Part shown: one piece after another, positions 17,675 through 25,338 of the stretch
How the letters are laid out: every line of letters starts with the position of its first letter
How positions within the stretch are numbered: the first letter of the stretch is position 1
Assembly (NCBI RefSeq): GCF_029983095.1
Contig: NZ_CP120467.1
Coordinates: 486,001 to 550,000, forward strand
Origin: Enterococcus montenegrensis
Lineage (GTDB): Bacteria > Bacillota > Bacilli > Lactobacillales > Enterococcaceae
DNA: 64,000 bases
Direction of reading: 5' to 3'
The notes under the pieces: model-generated
What the model saw: only the letters and a program-made list of their open reading frames with translations
What the model was told of the DNA's origin: nothing
Databases searched by the model: none
Position numbers and translations under genes: made by a program

Positions 17675-18658
17675 ATGAAGAAGATTATTAATGAACCGGG
17701 TATGATTGTGGATGAAATGTTGCAAGGTTTAGTCAAAAGCTATCCTGAATCAATTCACCAAGTGGCTGACTCGCGTGTTGTGGCAAAAAATGAAACCAAA
17801 AAACAAGTTGGTCTAGTATCTGGTGGTGGAAGTGGTCACGAGCCAGCCCATGCTGGCTTTGTAGGGGAAGGGATGTTAAGTGCGGCCGTTTTAGGCGATG
17901 TCTTTACTTCTCCAACCCCTGATCAAATTGAAATCGCTATAAATGAAGTAGATTACGGCGCAGGTGTTTTATTAATTGTAAAAAATTACACCGGCGATAT
18001 TTTAAATTTTGAAATGGCGAAGGATATGGCAGCATTAAATGAAATTCCAGTGGAGATGGTCGTAGTTGATGATGATGTCGCAGTTGAAAATAGTACGTAT
18101 ACAGCCGGAAAACGTGGCGTAGCAGGAACTATTTTAGTGCACAAAATTTTGGGTGATGCAGCCAGAAGTGGTCTAAGTTTAAGCGAATTAAAAACGCTGG
18201 GGGAAAAAGTTGTCGCTGAAATTAAAACCATTGGGGTGGCCTTAGCTGCGGCAACCGTACCGGAAGTTGGAAAACCTGGCTTTACTCTAGCAGAAGATGA
18301 AATTGAATTTGGTGTTGGTATCCATGGTGAACCCGGCTACCGTCGGGAAAAGATGCAGACTTCAAAAGAGATGGCCAAAGAATTAGTTGGTAAAATTTTG
18401 GCACAATATGAACAAAAACCTGTTGAAGTTGGGGTGTTGGTGAATGGTATGGGCGCAACACCGCTAATGGAACAATTTGTCTTCATGAATGATGTCTTAA
18501 ATGAATTAAACAGTCAAGGTATTGCAGTTACTTTTCACAAAGTGGGCAATTATATGACTTCCATTGACATGGAAGGACTTTCTTTAACCTTGATTAATTT
18601 GAGTGAGAAAACTTGGTTAAGTGCGCTAAACAGTCAAGTAGACACAATTTCTTGGTAA
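17675..18658 (+). CDS. dhaK: Dihydroxyacetone kinase, DhaK substrate-binding subunit
   Basis: The 327-residue DhaK binds dihydroxyacetone covalently through a histidine, here in GVGIHGEPGYRRE near residue 215. The substrate pocket loop GLVSGGGSGHEPAHAGFVG is at about residues 48-66. It receives phosphate from the DhaL-bound nucleotide, giving dihydroxyacetone phosphate in the cytosol. Length and motifs are intact. The SD lies just before ATG 17675. The 29-bp gap before dhaL contains the dhaL SD. Confidence 0.95.
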   Translation: MKKIINEPGMIVDEMLQGLVKSYPESIHQVADSRVVAKNETKKQVGLVSGGGSGHEPAHAGFVGEGMLSAAVLGDVFTSPTPDQIEIAINEVDYGAGVLLIVKNYTGDILNFEMAKDMAALNEIPVEMVVVDDDVAVENSTYTAGKRGVAGTILVHKILGDAARSGLSLSELKTLGEKVVAEIKTIGVALAAATVPEVGKPGFTLAEDEIEFGVGIHGEPGYRREKMQTSKEMAKELVGKILAQYEQKPVEVGVLVNGMGATPLMEQFVFMNDVLNELNSQGIAVTFHKVGNYMTSIDMEGLSLTLINLSEKTWLSALNSQVDTISW

Positions 18659-18687
18659 AAGTTGGCAAAGAAAGGACAAAAAAAACA

Positions 18688-19284
18688 ATGGAAATAACCG
18701 TAAAAGAATTGCAAGCATGGTTGGCAGATTTTGCAGCTGAAATAAAAGCCAAAAAAGATTATTTAAGTGAGCTAGACACCCCGATTGGTGACGGGGATCA
18801 TGGAAATAATATGGCTCGCGGAATGAAGGCCTATGAAGAAAGTTTGGCACAACAAAAACCTGCGACAATTAGTGATACCTTTAAAGTATTGGCAATGGCC
18901 TTAATTTCAAAAGTTGGAGGCGCTTCTGGGCCCCTCTATGGCTCAGCTTTTATGAATTTAACCAAAGAAACGAAAGATACTACAGAAATCACCAGTCAGG
19001 CCCAATTAGGAAATTTAATGGCACAAGGCTTAAATGGTATTCAATTACGGGGAAAAGCTGAAGTTGGCGATAAAACGATGGTCGATGTCTGGTCACCAGT
19101 GGTTGTCGCGTTAAAAGAAGAAAATTTAACGGTTGAAAAAATTACAGCTGCTAAAGAAGCTACAAAAGATCTAGTGGCCAAAAAAGGCAGAGCTTCTTAT
19201 TTAGGCGAGCGGGCAGTAGGCCATATCGATCCTGGAGCAGCCTCAAGTGCCTTGTTATTTACCACTCTTTTAACATATTTTTAA
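18688..19284 (+). CDS. dhaL: Dihydroxyacetone kinase, DhaL ADP-binding subunit
   Basis: The 198-residue helical-barrel subunit holds Mg-ADP as a coenzyme that is rephosphorylated by DhaM. The nucleotide site shows LDTPIGDGDHGNNMARG near residues 27-43, with the three Mg-binding aspartates, then KVGGASGPLYGSAF and GRASYLGERAVGHIDPGA. I chose ATG 18688; AAAGGA (18671-18676) lies about 11 bp upstream. The longer in-frame version would overlap dhaK and add residues unlike the family. Confidence 0.93.
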   Translation: MEITVKELQAWLADFAAEIKAKKDYLSELDTPIGDGDHGNNMARGMKAYEESLAQQKPATISDTFKVLAMALISKVGGASGPLYGSAFMNLTKETKDTTEITSQAQLGNLMAQGLNGIQLRGKAEVGDKTMVDVWSPVVVALKEENLTVEKITAAKEATKDLVAKKGRASYLGERAVGHIDPGAASSALLFTTLLTYF

Positions 19285-19323
19285 AAGCGTAACGAATAAA
19301 TAACATTTTAGGAAGGGAAAAAA

Positions 19324-20488
19324 ATGAAAACAAATTTTGATTTTATGATGCCCAGTGTCAATTTTTTGGGCCAGGAGTAATTAAAAAAATTGGCGAACGA
19401 GCAAAAATATTAAATATGAAAAAGTCTTAATTGTGACAGATAGTTTTTTGCGTCAAATGGAAAATGGTCCGGTCAAACAAACAGAAGCAAGTTTATCTGA
19501 TGCTGGTGTGGCTTATGCAATTTTTGATGAAGTAGAACCTAATCCCAAAATTCGCAATGTGAAGGCTGGGGCAGCATTGTATCAATCTGAAAACTGCGAT
19601 GCCATTATAACCGTGGGCGGTGGCTCTGCTCATGATTGTGGCAAAGGGATTGGAATTGTTTTGACCAATGGTACTGACGTGACAAAATTGGCAGGAATTG
19701 AAACGCTAGATAAACCATTACCTCCACTAATGGCAGTTAACACGACGGCAGGTACTGCTTCTGAAATTACCCGGCACGCAGTCTTGACAAATGAAGCGAC
19801 ACATTTGAAATTTGTGGTAGTTTCATGGCGTAATGTACCGCTAGTTTCCTTTAATGATCCATTACTAATGTTAGATGTTCCAACAAAATTAACCGCTGCA
19901 ACTGGCATGGACGCATTGTGTCATTGTGTGGAGGCTTACGTTTCAGAAAATCACAATCCGATTACAGACGCGCAAGCAATTCAAGGAATGAAGCTAATTG
20001 GGCAATATTTACGACGTGCAGTGGCAAATGGTCACGATTTAGAGGCACGTACCAATATGGCCTATGCTTCGTTACTTGCGGGTATGGCATTTAACAACGC
20101 TGATTTAGGGTATGTTCACGCAATGGCGCATCAATTAGGTGGTCAATACGATGCGCCTCATGGTGTTTGTTGTGCTGTATTAATGCCTACTGTTGAACGT
20201 TGGAATATGATCGCTAGTCCAGAACGTTTTGCAGATATTGCTGTTTTTTTAGGTGAAAATATTGCAGGCTTGTCAAAAATGGCAGCTGCTGAGCGGGGAA
20301 TTGCAGCATTAGAACGTATTTCAGAAGATGTCGGCATTCCTGCAAATATTAAATCCATAGGCGCAAATCCGGCTGACTTTTCTTTAATGGCAGAAAATGC
20401 TTTGAAAGATGGGAATGCTTTTTCAAATCCCCGTAAAGGGACAAAAGCCGATATCGTTTCACTGTTTGAAGCAGCCTATAATGCTTAA
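19324..20488 (+). pseudogene. Iron-containing alcohol dehydrogenase (1,3-propanediol dehydrogenase-like), two frameshifts
   Basis: The frame starting at ATG 19324 encodes MKTNFDFMMPSVNF and then stops early. Adding one T to the T6 run at 19362-19367 restores GPGVIKKIGERAKILNMK. Adding one A to the A5 run at 19419-19423 then joins VLIVTDSFLRQMENGP and about 350 more intact residues. These include the NAD loop TVGGGSAHDCGKGIG and the iron ligands in MDALCHCVEAY, VHAMAHQLGG and APHGVCCAVLMP. Corrected length is about 388 residues, normal for family III dehydrogenases. It is the last gene of the glycerol cluster. It is either a recent pseudogene or carries sequencing errors; a shortened product from GTG 19433 would lack the N-terminus. 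Confidence 0.85.
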
Positions 20489-20565
20489 CTAAAGGGATAA
20501 CAGGTGGTATTAAAACCGTCTAAAATAATAGCACCTTTTTCTATTTAACTACTCCTACGCGTCGT

Positions 20566-20623
20566 TTGTTGACAAAAACTGTCAACAAAAAGAGCTGTGA
20601 CAATTGTTGTCACAGCTTTTTTT
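20566..20623 (+). terminator. Terminator of the glycerol cluster
   Basis: An 11-bp perfect stem (20593-20603 with 20607-20617) ends in a T-run to about 20623. Just before it is a second hairpin, TTGTTGACA (20566-20574) with TGTCAACAA (20580-20588). Confidence 0.88.
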
Positions 20624-20742
20624 GTTTGCTTAGAAAGTTTAGTGAAATATAAGAAATGTGAGCACTAAGCGGACTATTTTAGTTTTAGTGCTAAAAATGA
20701 TACGCTTACATTGAAGGCAAATTAAATAGTAGAGGAGTGGTG

Positions 20743-20955
20743 AAAATGGAGGAGAAAGAAAAACAATTAGCAGACTTGGCTAAAGAAGCAAAAAAAGATA
20801 AGACAATGGAAAAAATCGACGAAATGGAAAAAGAATTGCAACTGGATGATGACAATGAAGAAAAAGATGAAAAAGAAAGCAAAGGCCTTGAAAAGGTGTT
20901 AGAAGAGACCCCGTTACCTGGCGCCAATTTTCGTGGCCCAAACCAGACCTTTTAG
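20743..20955 (+). CDS. Small acidic, probably helical protein of unknown function
   Basis: A 70-residue frame begins MEEKEKQLADLAKEAKK and is dominated by Glu, Lys and Asp in a pattern expected for a long helix or disordered chain. It ends in the more ordered ETPLPGANFRGPNQTF. GAGGAG lies 8-10 bp before ATG 20743, and a composite terminator follows, which supports a real gene. I do not recognise the family. No membrane segment, Cys or enzymatic motif is present. Confidence 0.55.
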   Translation, partial: KMEEKEKQLADLAKEAKKDKTMEKIDEMEKELQLDDDNEEKDEKESKGLEKVLEETPLPGANFRGPNQTF

Positions 20956-21005
20956 GCAATTAAAAGTATAGGTGTAAAATCGTAAAAGATAATACAGGCT
21001 CAAAT

Positions 21006-21096
21006 AAAAGCCAGTTTCTTGAAATGTAGTACTTCTAAAAAGTTAGATTTTTAATCTGACTTTTGGAATTGCTGCAAAAGAAAATGGCTTTTTTTT
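21006..21096 (+). terminator. Composite hairpin terminator after the small acidic gene
   Basis: AAAAGCCAGTTTCTT (21006-21020) pairs with AAGAAAATGGCTTTT (21078-21092), followed by T residues. An inner hairpin pairs AAAAGTTAGA with TCTGACTTTT (about 21038-21065). Confidence 0.7.
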
Positions 21097-21143
21097 GCTT
21101 GGTAACAGAAATTTATAAAAAAGTTAGTCAAGTTTCTTTCTTG

Positions 21144-21172
21144 TTGACAAAGAATTTTAGATATAGTATATT
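21144..21172 (+). promoter_or_regulatory. Promoter of infC-rpmI-rplT
   Basis: TTGACA (21144-21149) and TATATT (21167-21172) have 17-bp spacing; the transcript should begin near 21179. Confidence 0.85.
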
Positions 21173-21178
21173 ATACGA

Positions 21179-21302
21179 GTTGAGAAATGAAAGCAGAAGC
21201 ACCCGCTTCTCGCCTTAGTGAAGATATTGCTGGGCAGAATAGTTAGATCGCTTGTTTACAAGCTGATTTTGCGCGCGGGTTCGAATTCGAACTCGTTTTT
21301 TT
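21179..21302 (+). promoter_or_regulatory. L20-type leader with attenuator upstream of infC
   Basis: The untranslated leader between the promoter and infC contains several GC-rich segments and ends in an intrinsic terminator, CGGGTTCG (21276-21283) with CGAACTCG (21288-21295) and T7. In Firmicutes, infC-rpmI-rplT leaders bind ribosomal protein L20, which promotes termination. The position and the terminator fit that class; the L20 site itself was not modelled. Confidence 0.7.
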
Positions 21303-21335
21303 ATTGCTTTCTCTCTTCAAAAAACTTGGAGGTGA

Positions 21336-21857
21336 ATGACCATAGCAAAGGATATGATGGTAAACGACGGCATTCGTGCACGTGAGTTGCGTTTGATCGA
21401 CCAAAACGGTGAACAATTAGGTGTTAAAACTAAAGCAGAAGCATTGAGTATTGCAGAACAAGCCAATCTTGATGTCGTTTTAGTAGCTCCCGGTGCGAAA
21501 CCACCAGTAGCGCGGATCATGGATTACGGGAAATATCGTTTTGAACAACAGAAAAAAGATCGTGAAGCTCGTAAGAAACAAAAAGTGATCAACATTAAAG
21601 AAGTTCGTTTAAGTCCGACAATTGATGTCAATGATTTCAATACAAAACTGCGTAATGCACGTAAGTTCCTAGAAAAAGGAGACAAAGTGAAAGCTTCGAT
21701 CCGTTTTAGAGGTCGTGCCATTACCCACAAAGAAATTGGTCAGAAAGTCCTTGATCGCTTAGCTGAAGAAGTTGCGGATATCGCAGTTGTTGAGCAAAAA
21801 GCGAAGATGGACGGACGCAGCATGTTTCTAGTGGTTGCACCAAAACCTGAGAAATAA
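21336..21857 (+). CDS. infC: Translation initiation factor IF-3
   Basis: The 173-residue IF-3 binds the 30S subunit and proofreads initiator tRNA and start codon. It has the N-domain [18 protein letters not shown], the linker [26 protein letters not shown] and the C-domain [32 protein letters not shown]. The frame opens ATG ACC ATA GCA. ATG 21336 is only 3 bp from GGAGG (21328-21332), whereas ATA 21342 is 9 bp away. infC often uses rare starts (ATT, ATC, ATA) for autoregulation, so the true start may be ATA 21342. First gene of infC-rpmI-rplT. Confidence 0.96.
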   Translation: MTIAKDMMVNDGIRARELRLIDQNGEQLGVKTKAEALSIAEQANLDVVLVAPGAKPPVARIMDYGKYRFEQQKKDREARKKQKVINIKEVRLSPTIDVNDFNTKLRNARKFLEKGDKVKASIRFRGRAITHKEIGQKVLDRLAEEVADIAVVEQKAKMDGRSMFLVVAPKPEK

Positions 21858-21909
21858 GCGTCAGTCAGTCAAAGTTCATGAAGAATTGATTTTGAGGAGG
21901 AAATTAGTT

Positions 21910-22110
21910 ATGCCAAAACAAAAAACACACCGCGGTTTAGCAAAACGCGTAAAACGTACCGGTAAAGGCGGATTAAAACGATTCCGCGCGTTTACAAGCC
22001 ACCGTTTCCACGGCAAAACAAAAAAACAACGCCGTCAATTGCGTAAAGCAAGCATGGTGTCAGCTGGCGATTACAAACGTATCCGTCAACAATTAGCTCG
22101 TATGAAATAA
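21910..22110 (+). CDS. rpmI: 50S ribosomal protein L35
   Basis: The 66-residue basic protein starts [20 protein letters not shown], the standard L35 opening, and ends [32 protein letters not shown] ribosome binding site lies directly upstream of ATG 21910; in-frame codons further upstream overlap infC and are not translated here. It is part of the large ribosomal subunit and lies between infC and rplT. Confidence 0.97.
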   Translation: MPKQKTHRGLAKRVKRTGKGGLKRFRAFTSHRFHGKTKKQRRQLRKASMVSAGDYKRIRQQLARMK

Positions 22111-22172
22111 GCTAATTGAACCCTTGCTTTACCATTTCAAAAATTCGAGATTTATTTTAGGAGGAATTAAAC

Positions 22173-22532
22173 ATGGCACGTGTTAAAGGTGGAACAGTAA
22201 CTCGTAAACGTCGTAAAAAAGTGCTTAAATTAGCTAAAGGTTACTACGGTTCCAAACATACTTTATTTAAAACAGCAAAAGAACAAGTAATGAATTCATA
22301 CAACTACGCATACCGCGATCGTCGTCAGAAAAAACGCGACTTCCGCAAATTGTGGATCGCACGTATCAACGCAGCGGCTCGTATGAACAACTTGAGCTAC
22401 TCAAAATTAATGCATGGCTTGAAATTGGCTGAAATCGACATCAACCGCAAAATGTTGGCTGATCTTGCAGTCAACGACGCAGCAGCTTTCACTGCACTAG
22501 CTGACCAAGCGAAAGACGCATTGGCTAAATAA
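22173..22532 (+). CDS. rplT: 50S ribosomal protein L20
   Basis: The 119-residue L20 binds 23S rRNA early in 50S assembly and, in Firmicutes, represses its own operon through the leader. It starts [24 protein letters not shown] and has the normal full length. The last 35 bases of the gene plus 3 bases beyond are the left copy of a 38-bp direct repeat. The gene therefore carries an integration site, yet its coding sequence remains intact. AGGAGG precedes ATG 22173. Confidence 0.97.
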   Translation: MARVKGGTVTRKRRKKVLKLAKGYYGSKHTLFKTAKEQVMNSYNYAYRDRRQKKRDFRKLWIARINAAARMNNLSYSKLMHGLKLAEIDINRKMLADLAVNDAAAFTALADQAKDALAK

Positions 22533-22535
22533 TTA
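22498..22535 (+). repeat. Left attachment repeat (attL) within the rplT 3' end
   Basis: These 38 bp, starting TAGCTGACCAAGCGAAAGAC, recur exactly at 24476-24513. This copy is the end of the functional rplT gene. Confidence 0.9.
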
Positions 22536-22561
22536 GTATAAATATTGATTTATCAGTGTTT

Positions 22562-22594
22562 ACTCTACCTTTTATTGTGAAGGTAGAGTTTTTT
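22562..22594 (+). terminator. Terminator now following rplT
   Basis: ACTCTACCTT (22562-22571) pairs perfectly with AAGGTAGAGT (22580-22589), then T6. It lies inside the integrated element and replaces the displaced native terminator. Confidence 0.88.
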
Positions 22595-22651
22595 ATTGCC
22601 GTTTTTATTGCTATGTTCCAAATCTTCTGTGTTTAATTGCGATAATTTCTG

Positions 22652-22852
22652 CTATTGTTCATCTGAAGAATATAAATAGAATTCTTTTGTTGTAGCAACT
22701 TCTTTGTGACCTAATCTTGCAGAGATGTCTTTTAATGGAACACCAAGATCACTAAGAATAGAGACATGAGTATGTCGTAGTTTATGAATAGTAATTTGCT
22801 TGTGACCATATTGATATCTTTCCATTGAAAAAGAAATTGAATTGGCAAAATC
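22652..22852 (-). pseudogene. Tyrosine recombinase (integrase) C-terminal remnant
   Basis: The minus strand encodes about 66 residues with the core of a phage-type integrase: ITIHKLRHTHVSILSDLGV, KDISARLGHKEVATTKEFY and YSSDEQ. The Arg of HKLRHTH, the His of RLGH and the Tyr of the TKEFYLYS segment are catalytic-type residues. A stop upstream (22853-22855) cuts off the N-terminal three-quarters. A TAG at 22652-22654 interrupts the tail, which stays readable beyond it as QKLSQLNTEDLEHSN. The fragment ends close to the left repeat, as expected for the integrase of the element, and cannot be functional. Confidence 0.82.
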
Positions 22853-22908
22853 CTATTCAATTTAGAAAAGCAGTTAGCTACCTAATCCTCATTTTATTGC
22901 ATGAAAAA

Positions 22909-22928
22909 AGAGTGGATTTCTCCACTCT
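22909..22928 (-). terminator. Terminator downstream of the element-borne gene
   Basis: On the minus strand AGAGTGGA pairs with TCCACTCT around a GAAA loop, followed by T6 (complement of 22904-22909). Confidence 0.75.
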
Positions 22929-22972
22929 AAAAAAGTCTAACTTTTGGGGGGCACTACAAAGCTCCCTGCTTT

Positions 22973-24081
22973 TTATTTGATAACGTTCGCTATAGCGAAT
23001 GGGAGGGACTTAGAAGCTCCAAGAACAGTTTCATAGGTAATAATCCCTCTAGAATATCCATAGACAGTTATTTGATCATCTTCTAATAGACGACCATTTA
23101 CTTGACTATCAAAATATTCGACAACCATTACTTTGTCATAGTCATTGTTTACAGCTAATCGAATTTTATTAAATAAAAATCCTTCGATAACTTGTAGAAC
23201 TTTTCCAGAAAATTTTACTTTTGTATTTTCTTTAACGTCTTCTTCATAATACTTATCTGGATTTCTTGCAAGACTATCATAGGATGGGGTATTTACATAA
23301 GTTTGGGGGTTCTTTTTCTCTTTTTCGGCTTTTTCTTCTTCTTGACGGGCTTCCTCTTCTTCAAAACTGCTTTCTATGGTTTCTTTCAAAGAGTCAATTT
23401 CATTACTTTGATAAGTCAAAAAAGAATACCCTTTCTTATCTTCAATGTACTTGTTTCCTTTGTTAATATACTCAATTGCCGTTTGCTTTTTATCAGATGG
23501 ACAAAATTTATGATCTTTTACTTTATTTAATTCTGTTATTTTTGTTTGTAGGTGCTGTGAAGCCAATTGTCTAATCTCATTTTCTTCAATATTAGTTCTA
23601 AAATCTGTTAAATCGACTATAGCGGTGCGTAGTTCATTTATAGAAGTGGATGCGCTGAGGTTGATAGATTCACTTGTTTTCTTTTCGATTTTGTTCTTAG
23701 TAACATCATCAATATATGTTAAATTAGTTAAATCTGTTAATTGATCTAACTCTTTTTCTACAGAACTTTGTGCATATTTGAGCTGTTTGCCTTCCATGTC
23801 GTCTATTACTTTTGAAATTTTTTCTTTTCTATCAGTTGCTGCTTTTGTTGAAAGTGAAGCCACATTTTTTCCGATTCATATAGTTCTAAATAATTATCCA
23901 TGTCATAATTATCTAAGAATTTCTGCGAACGTATTTTCTCGCCACGTGCTATTTCCTTGTTCAATTGTTCTTGAGCAAGTTTTTTTTCATCATTTTTTTT
24001 CTGTACTGTAATTGTTGTAACTATTCCTACAATTATGACTAGAAAAATGGATAATAATGCAATTTTTCTCTTCTTCCCCAT
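22973..24081 (-). pseudogene. Membrane-anchored coiled-coil protein with OB-like C-terminus, one frameshift
   Basis: The corrected product is about 369 residues. It has a short basic N-terminus, one transmembrane segment (IALLSIFLVIIVGIVTTITV), a long charged helical middle with EEEEARQEEEKAEKEKK, and a C-terminal region (EENTKVKFSGKVLQV-like through DDQITVYGYSRG) that resembles small extracytoplasmic OB-fold domains. The frame breaks at a T6 run (23865-23870); one extra base joins LYESEK to NVASLSTKAATD. I chose ATG 24081, 9 bp after AGGGG; the ATG at 24090 abuts the SD. Function is unknown. It is cargo of the rplT element and has its own promoter and terminator. Confidence 0.72.
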
Positions 24082-24117
24082 CAAAAACATCCCCTTTTTT
24101 AATTTTTTTATAATTAA

Positions 24118-24146
24118 ATTTTAATATATTTATCTGCATTTAACAA
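24118..24146 (-). promoter_or_regulatory. Putative promoter of the element-borne gene
   Basis: On the minus strand TTGTTA (complement of 24141-24146) and TAAAAT (complement of 24118-24123) are 17 bp apart, about 35 bp before the start codon. No gene is seen in the remaining AT-rich DNA from 24147 to 24475. Confidence 0.5.
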
Positions 24147-24475
24147 GAATAAAGGTCGCTCTTTTGATAATGTTGATAAATTTGTTGTATATTACATTAA
24201 TGTAGTAAAAGTGAACTTATAATAGTATATTTTTAAACTTATTGAGAAAATAATCGTATCTATAGGAATACTGCGTTTTGTCTAATTTTTACCTAAATTA
24301 ATCTAAAAAGCCTATTCCATTATTTGGAATAGGTACTTTTTGTATCGCCAGAATTTATTGCCATATTTGTTGCCACTGTGATAAAGCTTAATAAAATTCA
24401 TTCAAACTGTATTTACTATTTTAAACTGTTTTTTTTGTTATAAAACATAGTAAAAGTCAGTACAATACGATTAAT

Positions 24476-24513
24476 TAGCTGACCAAGCGAAAGACGCATT
24501 GGCTAAATAATTA
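24476..24513 (+). repeat. Right attachment repeat (attR)
   Basis: Exact 38-bp copy of 22498-22535, the rplT 3' end including its stop codon. It is not attached to a coding frame here. Confidence 0.9.
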
Positions 24514-24527
24514 TATTTAACTACTGC

Positions 24528-24560
24528 AAATCCCTCACGAATTTCGTGAGGGATTTTTTT
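24528..24560. terminator. Probable ancestral rplT terminator, also convergent to the DUF1054 gene
   Basis: AAATCCCTCACGA (24528-24540) pairs with TCGTGAGGGATTT (24544-24556), followed by T-rich DNA. It lies 15 bp beyond the right attachment repeat. Confidence 0.9.
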
Positions 24561-24565
24561 ACGAT

Positions 24566-25171
24566 TTACACGTCCTGAAGTAAGGCGTATAAAGGCAGTA
24601 GCTCTTTGTAAGTTTCTTCAATATATTGCGCGGCTTTAGCAGGATGATGCCATAATTCATCTTTATTTTTAATAATTCGTCCAATTTGGAATTCAGCTTT
24701 TTTAACGGTGCTCAGTCGCAGTAAGGCATGTTCTAAATTTTCTTGCGTTAATGGGACTGTTTTTTCTTTGGTATGATCCAAACTCATAACGGTATCTGCT
24801 GGTAGCCTATCAAATATAGCAGTGTTTTTTAACAGTATAGCTGCCATTTCTTTTTGTCTTTTTGGTTGATCGATAATGGAGAGCCACATGAAAACATATT
24901 CTGGCCAAATACCGATTTGAAAGTGAGCACTCATTTTGTAGCCGCGTTTACCTTCGCTCATAGCGGCCCAAGTATTTTCGGGCGGGTGAACAGTTCTACG
25001 GCGGTGTTGGGCAATATGCAGATAAAAAGGATGTTTAAAGTGTTGTGCTAGCATTTCGCAAGTTGGGTTACCAATTGCTGTAAAAACTGGCTGAATCTCG
25101 CTACGAATAGCAGCCATTCGTGCTTCTAAACCTGGTATAGTAAAAACGGTAAAGCTTTTTTCATTAAACAT
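24566..25171 (-). CDS. DUF1054 (YktB/UPF0637) family protein
   Basis: The 201-residue protein matches the UPF0637/YktB family, recognisable by the N-terminal FTIPGLEARMAAIR, the central EMLAQHFKHPFYLHIAQHRRRTVHPPENTW and GYKMSAHFQIGIWPEYVFMWL. The family has no established biochemical role. The start at 25171 follows AAGGAG by 8 bp; a longer in-frame form has no SD. No signal peptide or membrane segment is evident. It converges with the terminator next to the attR repeat. Confidence 0.88.
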   Translation of the reverse strand: MFNEKSFTVFTIPGLEARMAAIRSEIQPVFTAIGNPTCEMLAQHFKHPFYLHIAQHRRRTVHPPENTWAAMSEGKRGYKMSAHFQIGIWPEYVFMWLSIIDQPKRQKEMAAILLKNTAIFDRLPADTVMSLDHTKEKTVPLTQENLEHALLRLSTVKKAEFQIGRIIKNKDELWHHPAKAAQYIEETYKELLPLYALLQDV

Positions 25172-25338
25172 TTCATAACTCCTTTTAGTTATTGTTAGTT
25201 TAAAGATAGCATATTTTCTTTTCCAGATAAAAAATAACAATTCAAAATTTTTTTCATAAAAAGTCTTCTATTTTTTAAGTTAATGTTACAATTGTGTTAC
25301 AAAAGAAATGTTTTTGTAAAAAATAAAAGTGAAGAAGT

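Larger units (their letters stand above)
22498..24513. mobile_element. Decayed integrated element at the rplT 3' end
   Basis: A 38-bp exact direct repeat of the rplT 3' end flanks about 2.0 kb. Inside are a broken tyrosine-integrase fragment next to the left repeat, an IS3-like end sequence near 22934-22960, a membrane-anchored protein gene and a hairpin at 24311-24333 (CCTATTCC with GGAATAGG). To the right of the right repeat lies a strong terminator that was probably the original rplT terminator. This is what site-specific integration at rplT followed by deletion would leave. The parent element (phage, island or ICE) cannot be identified. Confidence 0.82.
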
